A stretch of DNA of 64,000 bases from an uncultured bacterium (GCA_905215345.1 CAJMPR010000001.1:434001-498000); one strand, 5' to 3'; positions 16,715 to 26,652 are shown, counted from the stretch's first letter. Program-made: numbers and translations. The notes: generated by a model from the letters alone, not told the origin.

Positions 16715-18448
16715 ATGAAGAATATAATATATACACTCATACTGGGAGTTGCATGGATATGTAGCAGTTGTACTGACTTTCTGGAAAATCAGGCTCCCCA
16801 AGGAACAATGAGCGACGAACAACTGAAAGACCCTGCTTATGTGGATAATCTGGTTATTTCGGCATACGCCGTATGGATTACCGCCGAAGATATCAACTCT
16901 TCATTTTCCATGTGGAATTACGACGTACGCTCCGACGATGCTTACAAAGGTGGAAACGGTACGGAAGATGGTGATGTATTCCATTCATTGGAGATTTCAC
17001 AAGGCATCATGACTACCGCCTGGAACATCAGTGACATGTGGCAGCGTTTGTACAACTGTATCTCACGTGCCAACACGGCTTTGCAATTATTGAATCAGAC
17101 TGACGAAGCCACCTATCCGCTGAAACAGCAACGTATCGCAGAAATGAAATTCCTGCGCGGACACGGTCATTTCCTGTTGAAACAATTATATAAGAAGATT
17201 CCATTCGCCAATGACGAAAACTTGTCGCCCGAGGAATACAACAATCTATCCAATACCGCTTACACCAATGATGAAGGCTGGCAACTGATTGCCGATGATT
17301 TCTTGTTTGCCTATAATAACCTGCCGGACAAACAGTCGGACAAAGGACGTCCCGCAAGAGCCGCCGCAGCTGCTTACCTGGCAAAAACATATCTGTACAA
17401 AGCCTATCGTCAGGACAATGCCGAAAACAATGAAGTGACAAGTATCAATGCGGACGACTTGAAGAAAGTAGTGCAATACACCGAAAAATCTATCATGGCT
17501 GCCGGAGGATATGACCTGGAATCTGATTATCATAATAACTTCCGCCCCGAACCTCAATACGAGAATGGGGTGGAATCACTGTGGGCCATGCAATATTCCA
17601 TGAATGACGGAACCAAGAATGGTAACTGTAACTGGTCTAACGGCCTGATAGTTCCCAATATCCCGGGAGTGACCGACGGTGGTTGCGACTTCTACAAGCC
17701 CAGCCAGAATCTTGTAAATGCATTCCGTACCGATGCCAATGGAATCCCCTTGTTGGATACGTTCAACAATCAGGATTACGACAAGAGCAAAGAGTATGCA
17801 GACCCGCGTTTGTTCCTGACCGTCGGCATACCGGGACTCCCTTATGAATTTAACAAGAACTACCTCATGGACGAGTCTTCAACCTGGAGCCGCAGCAACG
17901 GACTTTACGGTTATTATGTAACCTTGAAACAGAATGTAGACCCCGATGGCGATTATCTGATTAAAGGTTCCTGGTGGGGTACTCCGATGAATCATATCGT
18001 ATTGCGTTATGCAGACGTACTGCTGATGCGTGCCGAAGCCCTGATTCAACTGAACGACGGACGTATCGACGAAGCAGTCACCCTGATTAACCGCCTGCGT
18101 AACCGTGCCAAACAGAGTACGGCCATGATTAACAATTACGAAATGGATTATGGGGTACATATCAATGTACAACCTTATAGCGGTACTTTTAGCCAAGAGG
18201 AAGCTTTGAAGATGTTGAAGTTTGAACGCCGTGTGGAACTGGCAATGGAATGTGACCGTTTCTTTGACTTGGTACGTTGGGGAGAAGCTGCCGAAGTTCT
18301 GACCAAATACTATGCCGGTGAAGCTGACAACTGCGCTGTTTACTCCAGTGCTTCGTTCACCAAGAATAAGAATGAGTACCTGCCCGTTCCGTTTGCGCAA
18401 ATGAGCGCCAGCAATGGCAACTATACGCAGAACTGCGGTAATTGGTAA
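16715..18448 (+). CDS. susD: SusD-family surface glycan-binding lipoprotein
   Basis: 577 aa. The signal peptide has a lipobox (ICSSC) and is followed by the alpha-helical TPR-rich SusD/RagB fold: ANTALQLL, EMKFLRGHGHFLLKQLYKKIPF, RPARAAAAAYLAKTYLYKA and the C-terminal ALKMLKFERRVELAMECDRF followed by FDLVRW. SusD proteins cap the SusC barrel and hold the oligosaccharide for import. It is the second gene of the plus-strand operon and is followed 27 bases later by the DUF4960 lipoprotein. Confidence 0.95.
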   Translation: MKNIIYTLILGVAWICSSCTDFLENQAPQGTMSDEQLKDPAYVDNLVISAYAVWITAEDINSSFSMWNYDVRSDDAYKGGNGTEDGDVFHSLEISQGIMTTAWNISDMWQRLYNCISRANTALQLLNQTDEATYPLKQQRIAEMKFLRGHGHFLLKQLYKKIPFANDENLSPEEYNNLSNTAYTNDEGWQLIADDFLFAYNNLPDKQSDKGRPARAAAAAYLAKTYLYKAYRQDNAENNEVTSINADDLKKVVQYTEKSIMAAGGYDLESDYHNNFRPEPQYENGVESLWAMQYSMNDGTKNGNCNWSNGLIVPNIPGVTDGGCDFYKPSQNLVNAFRTDANGIPLLDTFNNQDYDKSKEYADPRLFLTVGIPGLPYEFNKNYLMDESSTWSRSNGLYGYYVTLKQNVDPDGDYLIKGSWWGTPMNHIVLRYADVLLMRAEALIQLNDGRIDEAVTLINRLRNRAKQSTAMINNYEMDYGVHINVQPYSGTFSQEEALKMLKFERRVELAMECDRFFDLVRWGEAAEVLTKYYAGEADNCAVYSSASFTKNKNEYLPVPFAQMSASNGNYTQNCGNW

Positions 18449-18475
18449 TAAATGAATCTTAAAAAGAATGACACT

Positions 18476-19876
18476 ATGAAAGTAAAGATAAATACAATCA
18501 GTTCGCTGCTGTGTAGCCTCCTGCTGATGATTGCCATTGCAGGATGCAGCGACGATAACAAATCCGCTCTCCAATTAGAGGGAGATACCTGGATTACCGC
18601 CTTTGCACTGGATAATTACACCGGAACAATCAACCGCAGTAATAAGACGATAACGGTTGCCCTACCGGAAATATATGACACGGACGCGATGAAAGTTACC
18701 GCCATCGAAATATCCGAAGGGGCGGAAGCATCGGTAAAAGCCGGTGATATACTGAACTGTTCTTTCACGCAGATGATTAAGGTGGTTAATGGAAACACCA
18801 GCCTGGATTATACAGTGGTTATCAAGCACGATGAGGCCAAGATACTTACATTCAAACTGAATGACGCCTATTCGGGAGTAATAGACCAGACCACTCGTAA
18901 TATTACCGTACGGGTTCCGGGTACTACGGATGTAACTAATATGATTCCGGTTCTGACGGCTTCCGCCGGTGCCGTAGTAACACCTGCATCCGGGCAGGCA
19001 ATGGACTTTACAAATCCGGTTGACTTTGTGGTTTCGTATAACACGGCCTCCGCCGTTTACACGGTAACCGTTATTCCTTCCGATGCTCCAAGTGCCGTCT
19101 ACGTAGGTCTTGCCACAGATATTGACCATCTGAATGCGGAGGAGAAAGAAGCGGCTACTTGGATGCTGAACAATATCCCCAACTCGCAGTATATCTCGTT
19201 CGAAGATGTTCAGGCTGGAAGAGTTGACCTGAGTGAATGTAAACTGATGTGGTGGCATCTGCACATAGACGGAGGTATTGACAACATGGATAAATTTGAG
19301 AAAGCCGCTCCCGCAGCCGTTAACGCACTCGTCAAAATGAAGGAACTGTATAACAACGGCATGAACTTGCTGTTGACCCGTTATGCTACTTACTATGCAG
19401 CCAAACTGGGGGCAACTCTGGATGGTAACAATCCTAACAACTGCTGGGGACAATCGGAAGAAACCGGTGAAATAGTTGGCGGTGCATGGAACTTCTTCAT
19501 ACAGGGACACGAGAATCATCCAATCTATCGGAATCTGATTATGAACGGCAGTGAAACCGACAAGGTTTATACATTCGATACCGGCTACCGAACTACCAAC
19601 AGTACCGCACAATGGCACATCGGTTCCGATTGGGGTGGTTATGCCGACAATGCAGTATGGCGTGAGAAGACCGGCGGTGTCGATTTGGGATATGGTGGTG
19701 ACGGTGCCATTGTAGCATGGGAATATCCTACGGACGGAACTAAAGGAGGTATTGTATGTCTCGGCTCAGGATGCTACGACTGGTATGCTTACGGAATAGA
19801 TGCCTCGGCAGACAAGTACCATGCTAATGTAGGCAAAATGACAGAAAACGCAATTAATTATTTAACCGGTAAATAA
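18476..19876 (+). CDS. DUF4960-type surface lipoprotein of the fructan locus
   Basis: 466 aa from the ATG at 18476 (MKVKINT), chosen over an upstream in-frame ATG at 18452 because it starts directly at the signal peptide with lipobox IAGC. Two Ig-like repeats follow (each with ITVALPE/ITVRVPG-type strands, about residues 30-200). The C-terminal half (about 210-466) matches the DUF4960 domain found again in the gene at 21518. In position it corresponds to the surface glycan-binding proteins that follow susD in such loci, so fructan binding at the cell surface is likely but not shown by sequence. Confidence 0.8.
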   Translation: MKVKINTISSLLCSLLLMIAIAGCSDDNKSALQLEGDTWITAFALDNYTGTINRSNKTITVALPEIYDTDAMKVTAIEISEGAEASVKAGDILNCSFTQMIKVVNGNTSLDYTVVIKHDEAKILTFKLNDAYSGVIDQTTRNITVRVPGTTDVTNMIPVLTASAGAVVTPASGQAMDFTNPVDFVVSYNTASAVYTVTVIPSDAPSAVYVGLATDIDHLNAEEKEAATWMLNNIPNSQYISFEDVQAGRVDLSECKLMWWHLHIDGGIDNMDKFEKAAPAAVNALVKMKELYNNGMNLLLTRYATYYAAKLGATLDGNNPNNCWGQSEETGEIVGGAWNFFIQGHENHPIYRNLIMNGSETDKVYTFDTGYRTTNSTAQWHIGSDWGGYADNAVWREKTGGVDLGYGGDGAIVAWEYPTDGTKGGIVCLGSGCYDWYAYGIDASADKYHANVGKMTENAINYLTGK

Positions 19877-19886
19877 CAACTAATAT

Positions 19887-21482
19887 ATGAAAACAATGAT
19901 ATCTTCACTTACACTTGCCACCTTATTGCTGACTTCCCTAAGCGGCTGCAGCGATGACAACGATCCTGTGTTGACTCAAAAAGACTGGGACGGGACAGCC
20001 ACCTACTTTGCTCCGACAGATGAAAACACATTCGGTACCTACTACAAGCCTTACGTAGGCTATGTAGGTGACCCGATGCCTTTCTATGATCCGGTAGAAA
20101 AAGACTTCAAAGTGCTCTATCTGCAAGACTTCCGTCCTAACCAGACGGGAACTTACCACCCTATATGGGGAGTAAGTACCAAAGATGCAGCTAACTATAC
20201 TTCTTTGGGAGAATTGATTTCCTGCGGCGGACTGTATGAACAGGACGCGGCTATCGGAACAGGAAGTACCATCTACAATCCGGGTGACAAACTATACTAC
20301 ACATTTTATACAGGCAATAAATACCAACCGACTGCCGCCGACAACGGACAGGTAGTCATGATGGCTACTTCTCCCGACTTCAAGAACTGGACCAAAAGCC
20401 ACACTTTCTATCTGAAAGGTAATGCCGACGGTTACAGTAAAAGCGATTTCCGCGACCCGTTTGTGTTTGAAGGAGAAGACGGTAACTATCACATGTTGGT
20501 ATCTACCACTAAAGACGGTAAAGGTGTATTGGCTGAATACACCTCCACAGACATGAATACCTGGGAGCACGTGGGCATATTCATGCCTATGCACTGGGAT
20601 CGCTTCTATGAATGTCCGGACGTATTCAAAATGGGCGACTGGTGGTATCTGGTTTATTCGGATATGCACAAGGCTTCCCGTAAAGTTCAATATTTCAAAG
20701 CCCGTACATTGGAAGAATTGAAGAAAACGACAGAACCGCTTGTCTTCCCCGATAACAAAGAAGGCGTATTGGACTCACGAGGATTCTATGCGGGCAAAAC
20801 GGCTTCCGACGGAACTAACCGTTATATTTGGGGATGGTGTCCTACCCGCTCCGGCAATGACAATACCGAAGTCGGCGCGTATCCTAATGAGCCGGAATGG
20901 GCTGGTAATTTGATAGCCCATAAGGTTATTCAGCATGAAGACGGAACATTATCCTTAGGTTTGGCCGAAAGCATCAGTAACAAATTTACCACCGAGTCCA
21001 CCGTCAAAGTGATGGAACAAAGTGAAAGAGCTGCTTATAATGATGGTAAATATACATTGAGCAATGAAGCATACATGCTATTCAATCGTCTGAATATACA
21101 TAATAAGGTTTCATTTACCGTAACAACATCAGGCAAAACCGACAAGTTCGGCTTCTCATTTGTACGCGGTAAAGACTCTGAAAAGTATTATACCATTGTT
21201 GTTAATCCTGAAGACAATGGCAACAAACGGAAAATTAACTTTGAAGAAGAAGGTAAAAAAGGTGAAGGCTTCATTGCCGGAATAGACGGATACCCGTTTG
21301 ATACCCCTGCCGACAATGTGTATAATGTAACTGTCTATACGGACAACTCCGTCTGCGTAGTGTACATTAACGATAATGTGGCATATACCAACCGTATTTA
21401 CGGAATACAAAAGAACTGCTGGTCTATCAATTCCTATACAGGAAGTATACAAGTCAGCAATCTGAAAGTGAGCTATTTTTAA
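19887..21482 (+). CDS. Surface GH32 fructan hydrolase (endo-levanase/inulinase type lipoprotein)
   Basis: 531 aa lipoprotein (lipobox LSGC at residue 21). The GH32 catalytic residues are present in variant surroundings: GDPMPFYD (D62) in place of the usual NDPNG, FRDPF (D190) and YECPD (E242). A C-terminal beta-sandwich covers about residues 370-531. The changed nucleophile loop and lipid anchor differ from the intact WMNDPNG of the periplasmic GH32 at 11055, which fits division of labour between surface endo-cleavage and periplasmic exo-cleavage as in characterised Bacteroides fructan loci. Levan versus inulin specificity cannot be read from the sequence. It starts 10 bases after the DUF4960 gene. 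Confidence 0.9.
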   Translation: MKTMISSLTLATLLLTSLSGCSDDNDPVLTQKDWDGTATYFAPTDENTFGTYYKPYVGYVGDPMPFYDPVEKDFKVLYLQDFRPNQTGTYHPIWGVSTKDAANYTSLGELISCGGLYEQDAAIGTGSTIYNPGDKLYYTFYTGNKYQPTAADNGQVVMMATSPDFKNWTKSHTFYLKGNADGYSKSDFRDPFVFEGEDGNYHMLVSTTKDGKGVLAEYTSTDMNTWEHVGIFMPMHWDRFYECPDVFKMGDWWYLVYSDMHKASRKVQYFKARTLEELKKTTEPLVFPDNKEGVLDSRGFYAGKTASDGTNRYIWGWCPTRSGNDNTEVGAYPNEPEWAGNLIAHKVIQHEDGTLSLGLAESISNKFTTESTVKVMEQSERAAYNDGKYTLSNEAYMLFNRLNIHNKVSFTVTTSGKTDKFGFSFVRGKDSEKYYTIVVNPEDNGNKRKINFEEEGKKGEGFIAGIDGYPFDTPADNVYNVTVYTDNSVCVVYINDNVAYTNRIYGIQKNCWSINSYTGSIQVSNLKVSYF

Positions 21483-21517
21483 AAGAAGGATTTGCTAATA
21501 CCATTAAATAAAAGACC

Positions 21518-23131
21518 ATGAAAAAATATCTCTTAGCAATAACCGCATCGGCACTAATGTTTGCGGCATGCAGCAATGACGAAAATATTCTTGATGAGAA
21601 TGATAATAATCCGGTGACAAATCCCGTTACTGTCAACTTCTCTGCCGGTATAGCCAGCCGCGCCATTGGAAACACATGGCAGAAAGATGACCTCATAGGA
21701 ATCTCTACTACCGGAACGGATAATATAGCTTATACAAATGTTCAATATAAAGTAGCGGAGGATGGTGCATCCGCTACTTTCAACGCAGTAAACTCAGAAC
21801 AGGCCATCTGTTTCCAAAATACCGGTGCTATGGTTTTCAGCGCTTACCATCCTTATGCAGATGTAAGTACCACCGACGGTAAGATTGCAAAGAATACGGC
21901 ACAGACTCAGGACGGTGTCGATTTCTTATGGGCAAAAATAGATAATGTGAACTATTCTGAGAATCCTATTGTGAATTTTACATTCATCCACAAGATGTCT
22001 CAAATCAATGTGAAACTTACCCCGGCGGCAGGAGTTGACATAAGCGGGAAAGACATCGTAATAGGAGGTTTAAAGCATGACGGAACTTTCAATACGGCAA
22101 ACGGACAAGCTACTGCTAATACAGGTGCGGTACCTGAAAACTGGACCGTCGGCACTCCGGCAAGTAATGGTGAATTCACTTATACAGGACTTATCTATCC
22201 ACAGAATGCAAATAGTTTGACACTGACTGTCGGTGACAAGACCGCTACTCTGAGACTGGATGGAGACAAGTTCGACCCGGGACACAAATATACCATAACC
22301 GCTACTGCAGAGAATAACAGGATAAATGCCAAGATAACGATTGAAGGAAACACTATTCAGGATTGGGAAGATGGTTCGGGAATTGTAAAAAGCAAAATAG
22401 CATTTATTAGTAATTCTCCTAATATTGGGACACTTGATGAAGAAGCTAAAGCTGCTTATAATTGGTTAACAAGTAACGATAGCTATGAAGTAACATATCT
22501 TCCTATCAGTGAAGATAATGTCGATGCTAATTTAGACCAATACAAAATGATCTGGGCACACTTCGACTATGACGACGGCAACAAGAGCGGTGGAATAAAC
22601 AATGCAATTAACGCCTATTATACCAGTGGTGGTGCCATTCTTGCATCACGGGAAGCTATGAACAGTCTTGTTACGTGGGGAATTGTACCAGAAGCTAATA
22701 AAATTAATTGGGTATGGGGGAATAATGGCGACACAAGGAAACAGCTTGATTGGGATGGAACACAAGGATTAACCATTACCGATACAAGCCACCCATTATT
22801 TAAGGAATTGGACACCCCTTATTTAATACTGCACCACCGTGAATATGAATGCATAAGAAAAATGCGCGGATGGGGCGAAAATTATACAGAAACGGAACTC
22901 ACCGATTGGAAAAATGTTATCAATGCAAAGCAACTCACTCGTGATAGCGGAAAGCCCTATTCTATCACTACAGCTGAAATAATCAAAACAGACTCTCATG
23001 GTTGTGCAATCGCCATAGGTGACCCTGCATACGAATGGTTTGGAGTAACACCAGCAACTCCACATTCTGGTAATTTGTACAAAATCACCGCCAATGCTAT
23101 CGACTATTTAATCAGTCAATCTACTAAATAG
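21518..23131 (+). CDS. Fimbrillin-like N-terminal domain fused to DUF4960 C-terminal domain, lipoprotein
   Basis: 537 aa lipoprotein (lipobox FAAC). Residues about 35-290 resemble the fimbrillin/Mfa-like family (VNFSAGIASRAI, WQKDDLIGIS, VNFTFIHKMSQINVKL, YTGLIYPQ), which normally forms pilus subunits or surface adhesins. From about residue 295 (KIAFISNSPNIGTLDEEAKA) the chain is homologous to the DUF4960 half of the protein at 18476. It closes the susC operon, 35 bases after the surface GH32 and just before a strong terminator. A second surface fructan-binding protein is the simplest reading; the domain pairing is unusual. Confidence 0.8.
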   Translation: MKKYLLAITASALMFAACSNDENILDENDNNPVTNPVTVNFSAGIASRAIGNTWQKDDLIGISTTGTDNIAYTNVQYKVAEDGASATFNAVNSEQAICFQNTGAMVFSAYHPYADVSTTDGKIAKNTAQTQDGVDFLWAKIDNVNYSENPIVNFTFIHKMSQINVKLTPAAGVDISGKDIVIGGLKHDGTFNTANGQATANTGAVPENWTVGTPASNGEFTYTGLIYPQNANSLTLTVGDKTATLRLDGDKFDPGHKYTITATAENNRINAKITIEGNTIQDWEDGSGIVKSKIAFISNSPNIGTLDEEAKAAYNWLTSNDSYEVTYLPISEDNVDANLDQYKMIWAHFDYDDGNKSGGINNAINAYYTSGGAILASREAMNSLVTWGIVPEANKINWVWGNNGDTRKQLDWDGTQGLTITDTSHPLFKELDTPYLILHHREYECIRKMRGWGENYTETELTDWKNVINAKQLTRDSGKPYSITTAEIIKTDSHGCAIAIGDPAYEWFGVTPATPHSGNLYKITANAIDYLISQSTK

Positions 23132-23158
23132 CGATAGTTTGTATTAGATATTTTAATT

Positions 23159-23200
23159 ACTCCCCGCCAGACATTACATTGTTCAGACGGGGAGTTTTTT
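23159..23200 (+). terminator. Terminator at the end of the susC operon
   Basis: ACTCCCCG (23159-23166) pairs with CGGGGAGT (23188-23195) and is followed by a T-run. The reverse strand can also serve the convergent lipase gene. Confidence 0.85.
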
Positions 23201-23208
23201 GTTCTCAT

Positions 23209-24057
23209 CTATTCAAATCGAAAAGCATCCGCACAAGCATACCCTTCTTCATATAGTTCCGTCAATTTGTGAACATCCCGTTCAATACGATCTACCATAA
23301 CAGGTTTCTGTGGACGAATAACGGTTATCTCTCCCGCCTCTTCCAGTCGTTCTACTAAATCAAGTTGTTCATTATATACATGGCTGCGCATATTAATAGC
23401 TTTACGCAAATGGGGATATTTCCTATAAATAAAAGGAGGCACCTTTGTTCCTTGAATCTCTTTCCGATATCCTTTGTTGCGCGTCAGCACTACTACATTA
23501 CGTGTATATCCATCCTGCCGGGCACGCATTAGCGGAATACTGTCCACAATACCGCCATCGAGCATCGGAACATCATCCACATAAGTAATGGGACAAACAA
23601 AAGGAAGACTGCTTGAAGCCCGGACAATATCAATCACCCGGTCTTTATTCTGCTTCTCCTCAAAATAGCTTGCTTTACCTGTCAGGCAATTTGTAGTTAC
23701 CATAACATAACGTTCCCGGCAGTTGAAATACGCATCATAATCATATGGCAGGATATGCTCCGGAAATTCCTGAAAGAGCAGGTCAAAATCCATGATATTC
23801 CTCTTTTTAAGGAGATATTTTAATCCGATGTAATTGTATTTCTCCAACAAGTCGATATTACTGTATTTGGCACGCCCGCGTTGACCGGACATATACGAAA
23901 GTCCGTTACATGCGCCGGCACTCACACCGATTGCATAAGGGAAGCGAATTCCCCGGTCCATAAAGTTATCAAGCACACCGCAAGTGAAGACACCACGCAT
24001 ACCTCCACCCTCAAGAACCAGACCGCTACGGTTATCTATACATATTAAATTATCCAT
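23209..24057 (-). CDS. Patatin-like phospholipase
   Basis: 282 aa. The patatin motifs are intact: oxyanion-hole GLVLEGGGMRG (residues 12-22), nucleophile elbow GVSAG with S46, and the catalytic Asp in LDGG (D167). The family uses a Ser-Asp dyad to hydrolyse acyl esters of phospholipids. No signal peptide or membrane segment is visible, so it is probably cytosolic. It stands alone, convergent with the fructan operon and divergent from the C1 peptidase, with a -7-like TATCTTTG (plus-strand 24078-24085) 21 bases upstream. Confidence 0.9.
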   Translation of the reverse strand: MDNLICIDNRSGLVLEGGGMRGVFTCGVLDNFMDRGIRFPYAIGVSAGACNGLSYMSGQRGRAKYSNIDLLEKYNYIGLKYLLKKRNIMDFDLLFQEFPEHILPYDYDAYFNCRERYVMVTTNCLTGKASYFEEKQNKDRVIDIVRASSSLPFVCPITYVDDVPMLDGGIVDSIPLMRARQDGYTRNVVVLTRNKGYRKEIQGTKVPPFIYRKYPHLRKAINMRSHVYNEQLDLVERLEEAGEITVIRPQKPVMVDRIERDVHKLTELYEEGYACADAFRFE

Positions 24058-24108
24058 AAGTGTCAGAATTAACGCACCAAAGATAGCTTTTGTTTACGAT
24101 ATTCTACC

Positions 24109-24116
24109 TATATTTG
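24109..24116 (+). promoter_or_regulatory. -7 box for the C1 peptidase gene
   Basis: TATATTTG matches TAnnTTTG and lies 33 bases before the ATG at 24149; TTTG at 24089-24092 is a possible, closely spaced -33 element. Confidence 0.5.
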
Positions 24117-24148
24117 CAGTTACAACTATAAATCAATTACATTTTATC

Positions 24149-25330
24149 ATGATGAAAAAGTCTATATTAATTGCCACACTGGGATTGCTTAGCTTGAATA
24201 TGATGGCGCAAGACACTCCCAAAGAAGAAGGATTTGTCTTTACAACCGTAAAAGAAAACCCTATTACTTCCGTCAAAAATCAGAACCGCTCGTCTACATG
24301 TTGGAGCTTCTCCAGTATCGGTTTTCTGGAAAGCGAACTGTTGCGTATGGGTAAAGGTACCTATGACCTTTCTGAAATGTTCGTGGTACACCATACCATG
24401 AACGACCGTGGCGTGAACTACGTACGTTATCACGGTGACAGTTCTTTCTCTCCGGGCGGAAGTTTCTACGACGTAATGTACTGCCTGAAGAATTATGGAA
24501 TGGTACCGCAAGAAGCAATGCCGGGTATCATGTACGGTGACACATTGCCTGTTCATAATGAACTCGATGCCGTAGCAGGTGCTTATGTAGACGCTGTTAT
24601 TAAAGGTAAGAAGTTAACTCCGGTATGGAAGAAAGGCTTGAGCGCTATCTATGATACATATCTCGGTCAGTGTCCCGAGAAGTTCACTTATCAGGGAAAA
24701 GAATATACTCCGAAAACATTCGCAGAATCTCTCGGTATTAATCCGGATGATTATGTATCATTGACTTCTTTCACCCATCATCCTTTCTATACCCAGATGA
24801 ACATCGAAATCCAGGACAACTGGCGTAATGGTCTTTCCTGGAATCTTCCGTTAATGGAATTTATGTCTGTTATAGAAAATGCCGTAAAGAACGGTTATAC
24901 CGTAGCTTGGGGTAGTGACGTGAGCGAAGACGGATTTACGCGCGACGGTATCGCCGTAATGCCCGACGCTGCACGTGGTGCCGAACTGACAGGTTCTGAT
25001 ATGGCACGCTGGACAGGTATGAAAGCCGAAGACAAGCGTAAAGAATTAACTTCAAAACCGTTGCCCGAAATCACCGTAACGCAGGAAATGCGTCAGACTG
25101 CTTTCGATAACTGGGAAACAACCGATGACCACGGTATGCTTATCTACGGTATCGCCAAAGACCAGAACGGAAAAGAATATTACATGGTAAAGAACTCCTG
25201 GGGAACAAACAATCCATATAAAGGAACCTGGTATGCTTCTAAACCATTCGTTGCTTACAAGACCATCAATGTCCTTGTTCATAAAGATGCCGTACCTAAG
25301 GCAATCCTGAAGAAGTTGGGTATCAAATAA
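24149..25330 (+). CDS. Secreted C1B (bleomycin hydrolase-type) aminopeptidase
   Basis: 393 aa with a signal peptide ending NMMAQ. The papain-like triad is in place: C51 in NQNRSSTCWSF, H328 in DDHGML and N349 in VKNSWG, spaced as in the bleomycin hydrolase/PepC family C1B. These enzymes act as aminopeptidases or self-compartmentalised cysteine peptidases; the signal peptide puts this one in the periplasm or outside. Two adjacent ATGs (24149, 24152) can start it; a much longer upstream frame is rejected because it would bury the signal peptide and overlap the divergent lipase gene. Confidence 0.92.
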   Translation: MMKKSILIATLGLLSLNMMAQDTPKEEGFVFTTVKENPITSVKNQNRSSTCWSFSSIGFLESELLRMGKGTYDLSEMFVVHHTMNDRGVNYVRYHGDSSFSPGGSFYDVMYCLKNYGMVPQEAMPGIMYGDTLPVHNELDAVAGAYVDAVIKGKKLTPVWKKGLSAIYDTYLGQCPEKFTYQGKEYTPKTFAESLGINPDDYVSLTSFTHHPFYTQMNIEIQDNWRNGLSWNLPLMEFMSVIENAVKNGYTVAWGSDVSEDGFTRDGIAVMPDAARGAELTGSDMARWTGMKAEDKRKELTSKPLPEITVTQEMRQTAFDNWETTDDHGMLIYGIAKDQNGKEYYMVKNSWGTNNPYKGTWYASKPFVAYKTINVLVHKDAVPKAILKKLGIK

Positions 25331-25372
25331 AATTATATGGTATTTAATATCGTATAGTTTTGAATTAAGTAT

Positions 25373-25460
25373 TCACCACAGAGGACACAGAGAATTGAAG
25401 TAGAACTCAAAATACAAATTTTGATAAAAACTCTGTGTTCTCTGTGTCCTTTGTGGTGAA
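25373..25460. repeat. Dispersed inverted-repeat element, copy 2 (TTCACCACAGAGG family)
   Basis: TTCACCACAGAGGACACAGA (25373-25392) is inverted at 25441-25460 with one mismatch. The right arm also carries an extra CTCTGTG repeat. Arms and the following AATTATCATTTA match copy 1 at 13313; the loops do not. It lies between convergent genes and may double as a bidirectional terminator. Confidence 0.85.
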
Positions 25461-25491
25461 AATTTAATTATCATTTAGCATATTTCCGCAC

Positions 25492-26652
25492 TTAAACAGT
25501 AAAGCCCTGCCTCAACCTATTTAACCCTTCCATCATTACTTGTCGAGGACAGGCAATGTTAATTCGGATAAATCCCTCACCCGCCTCTCCATACATGCTT
25601 CCTTCGTTCAGCCAAAGTTTCTCCTCTTTCAGCAGTTCTTCTACTATCTCTAATGACGACTTTTGCCAAGACCTGCAGTCCACCCACACCAGATAAGTAC
25701 CTTCCAGCTTTACTACCGGAAACTGTGGCAGATACTTACTAAAGTAAGCTTTCAAATAGGTATAATTAGCAAAAAGATAATGATTTAATTCATCCAGCCA
25801 CTCCTCACCTTCATTATAAGCAGCTATCAACGCTTCCACCCCGAAAGGATTCACATCACAAACTTCATTGGTATTAATTGCCTTGTCTATCTTCCTGCGT
25901 ACATCCGCATCGGCTGCAATGATATTTGCAATTTGCAAACCAGCCAAGTTAAACGCCTTACTCGGTGAGGTACAGGTAACGGAATGCATCTGAAATTCAT
26001 GTGAGAGTGAAGCAAACGGAATATAGTGGTGGCTTGGAAATACCAATTCGCAATGGATTTCATCCGCCACCACCATCACATTATTACGAAGACAGATTTC
26101 ACCCATTCGTATCAGTTCTTCCCGTTTCCACACCCTTCCTGCCGGGTTATGCGGATTACACAGCAATAAGAGTTTCGCTTTCGGATCGGCAGCTTTACGT
26201 TCCAAATCATCAAAGTCCATGCGGTAAGTTTCGTCCTCATAAATCAGAGGACTGGCAATAACTTCACAGCCATTGTTACGGATAGAAGAAAAAAAGCAAT
26301 TATAAACAGGAGTTTGTACCAATATCCGGTCACCCGGTACGGTCAGCGCTTTGATGACAGCCGACAGAGCCGGAACTACACCGGATGTATAGATAATCCA
26401 GTCTTTCTCTATCTGCCAATTATGCCGCCGGAAAAACCAGTGCGTTACAGCTTCATAATAGGCCACAGGCACTTTTGTATAACCGAAAACACCATGCTCT
26501 ACCCGCTTGCGCAATGCTTCCACCACAGGAGGAGCCGTACGGAAATCCATATCGGCTACCCACATTGGCAGAACATTCTCTTCCGCTGCCGAATCCCATT
26601 TATAGGAATTGGTACCTCGACGGGAGACTATCTGGTCGAAATCATATTTCAT
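25492..26652 (-). CDS. MalY/PatB-family PLP-dependent aminotransferase / cystathionine beta-lyase
   Basis: 386 aa fold-type I PLP enzyme. The N-terminus has LPMWVADMDF, typical of MalY/PatB, then NPHNPAGRVW, VVADEIHCELVF (the Asp that pairs with the PLP nitrogen) and the Schiff-base Lys in TCTSPSKAFNLAGLQ. C-terminal GEGFIRINIACPR binds the substrate carboxylate. MalY-type proteins cleave cystathionine to homocysteine, and some act as aminotransferases. It overlaps the upstream DUF3737 gene by four bases (ATGA), so the two are translationally coupled and end a four-gene operon. Confidence 0.9.
   Translation of the reverse strand: MKYDFDQIVSRRGTNSYKWDSAAEENVLPMWVADMDFRTAPPVVEALRKRVEHGVFGYTKVPVAYYEAVTHWFFRRHNWQIEKDWIIYTSGVVPALSAVIKALTVPGDRILVQTPVYNCFFSSIRNNGCEVIASPLIYEDETYRMDFDDLERKAADPKAKLLLLCNPHNPAGRVWKREELIRMGEICLRNNVMVVADEIHCELVFPSHHYIPFASLSHEFQMHSVTCTSPSKAFNLAGLQIANIIAADADVRRKIDKAINTNEVCDVNPFGVEALIAAYNEGEEWLDELNHYLFANYTYLKAYFSKYLPQFPVVKLEGTYLVWVDCRSWQKSSLEIVEELLKEEKLWLNEGSMYGEAGEGFIRINIACPRQVMMEGLNRLRQGFTV

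Noticed and set aside
23984..24148. Longer N-terminus for the C1 aminopeptidase
   Set aside because: It would overlap the divergent lipase gene and bury the signal peptide and -7 box; the ATG at 24149 starts directly at the signal.
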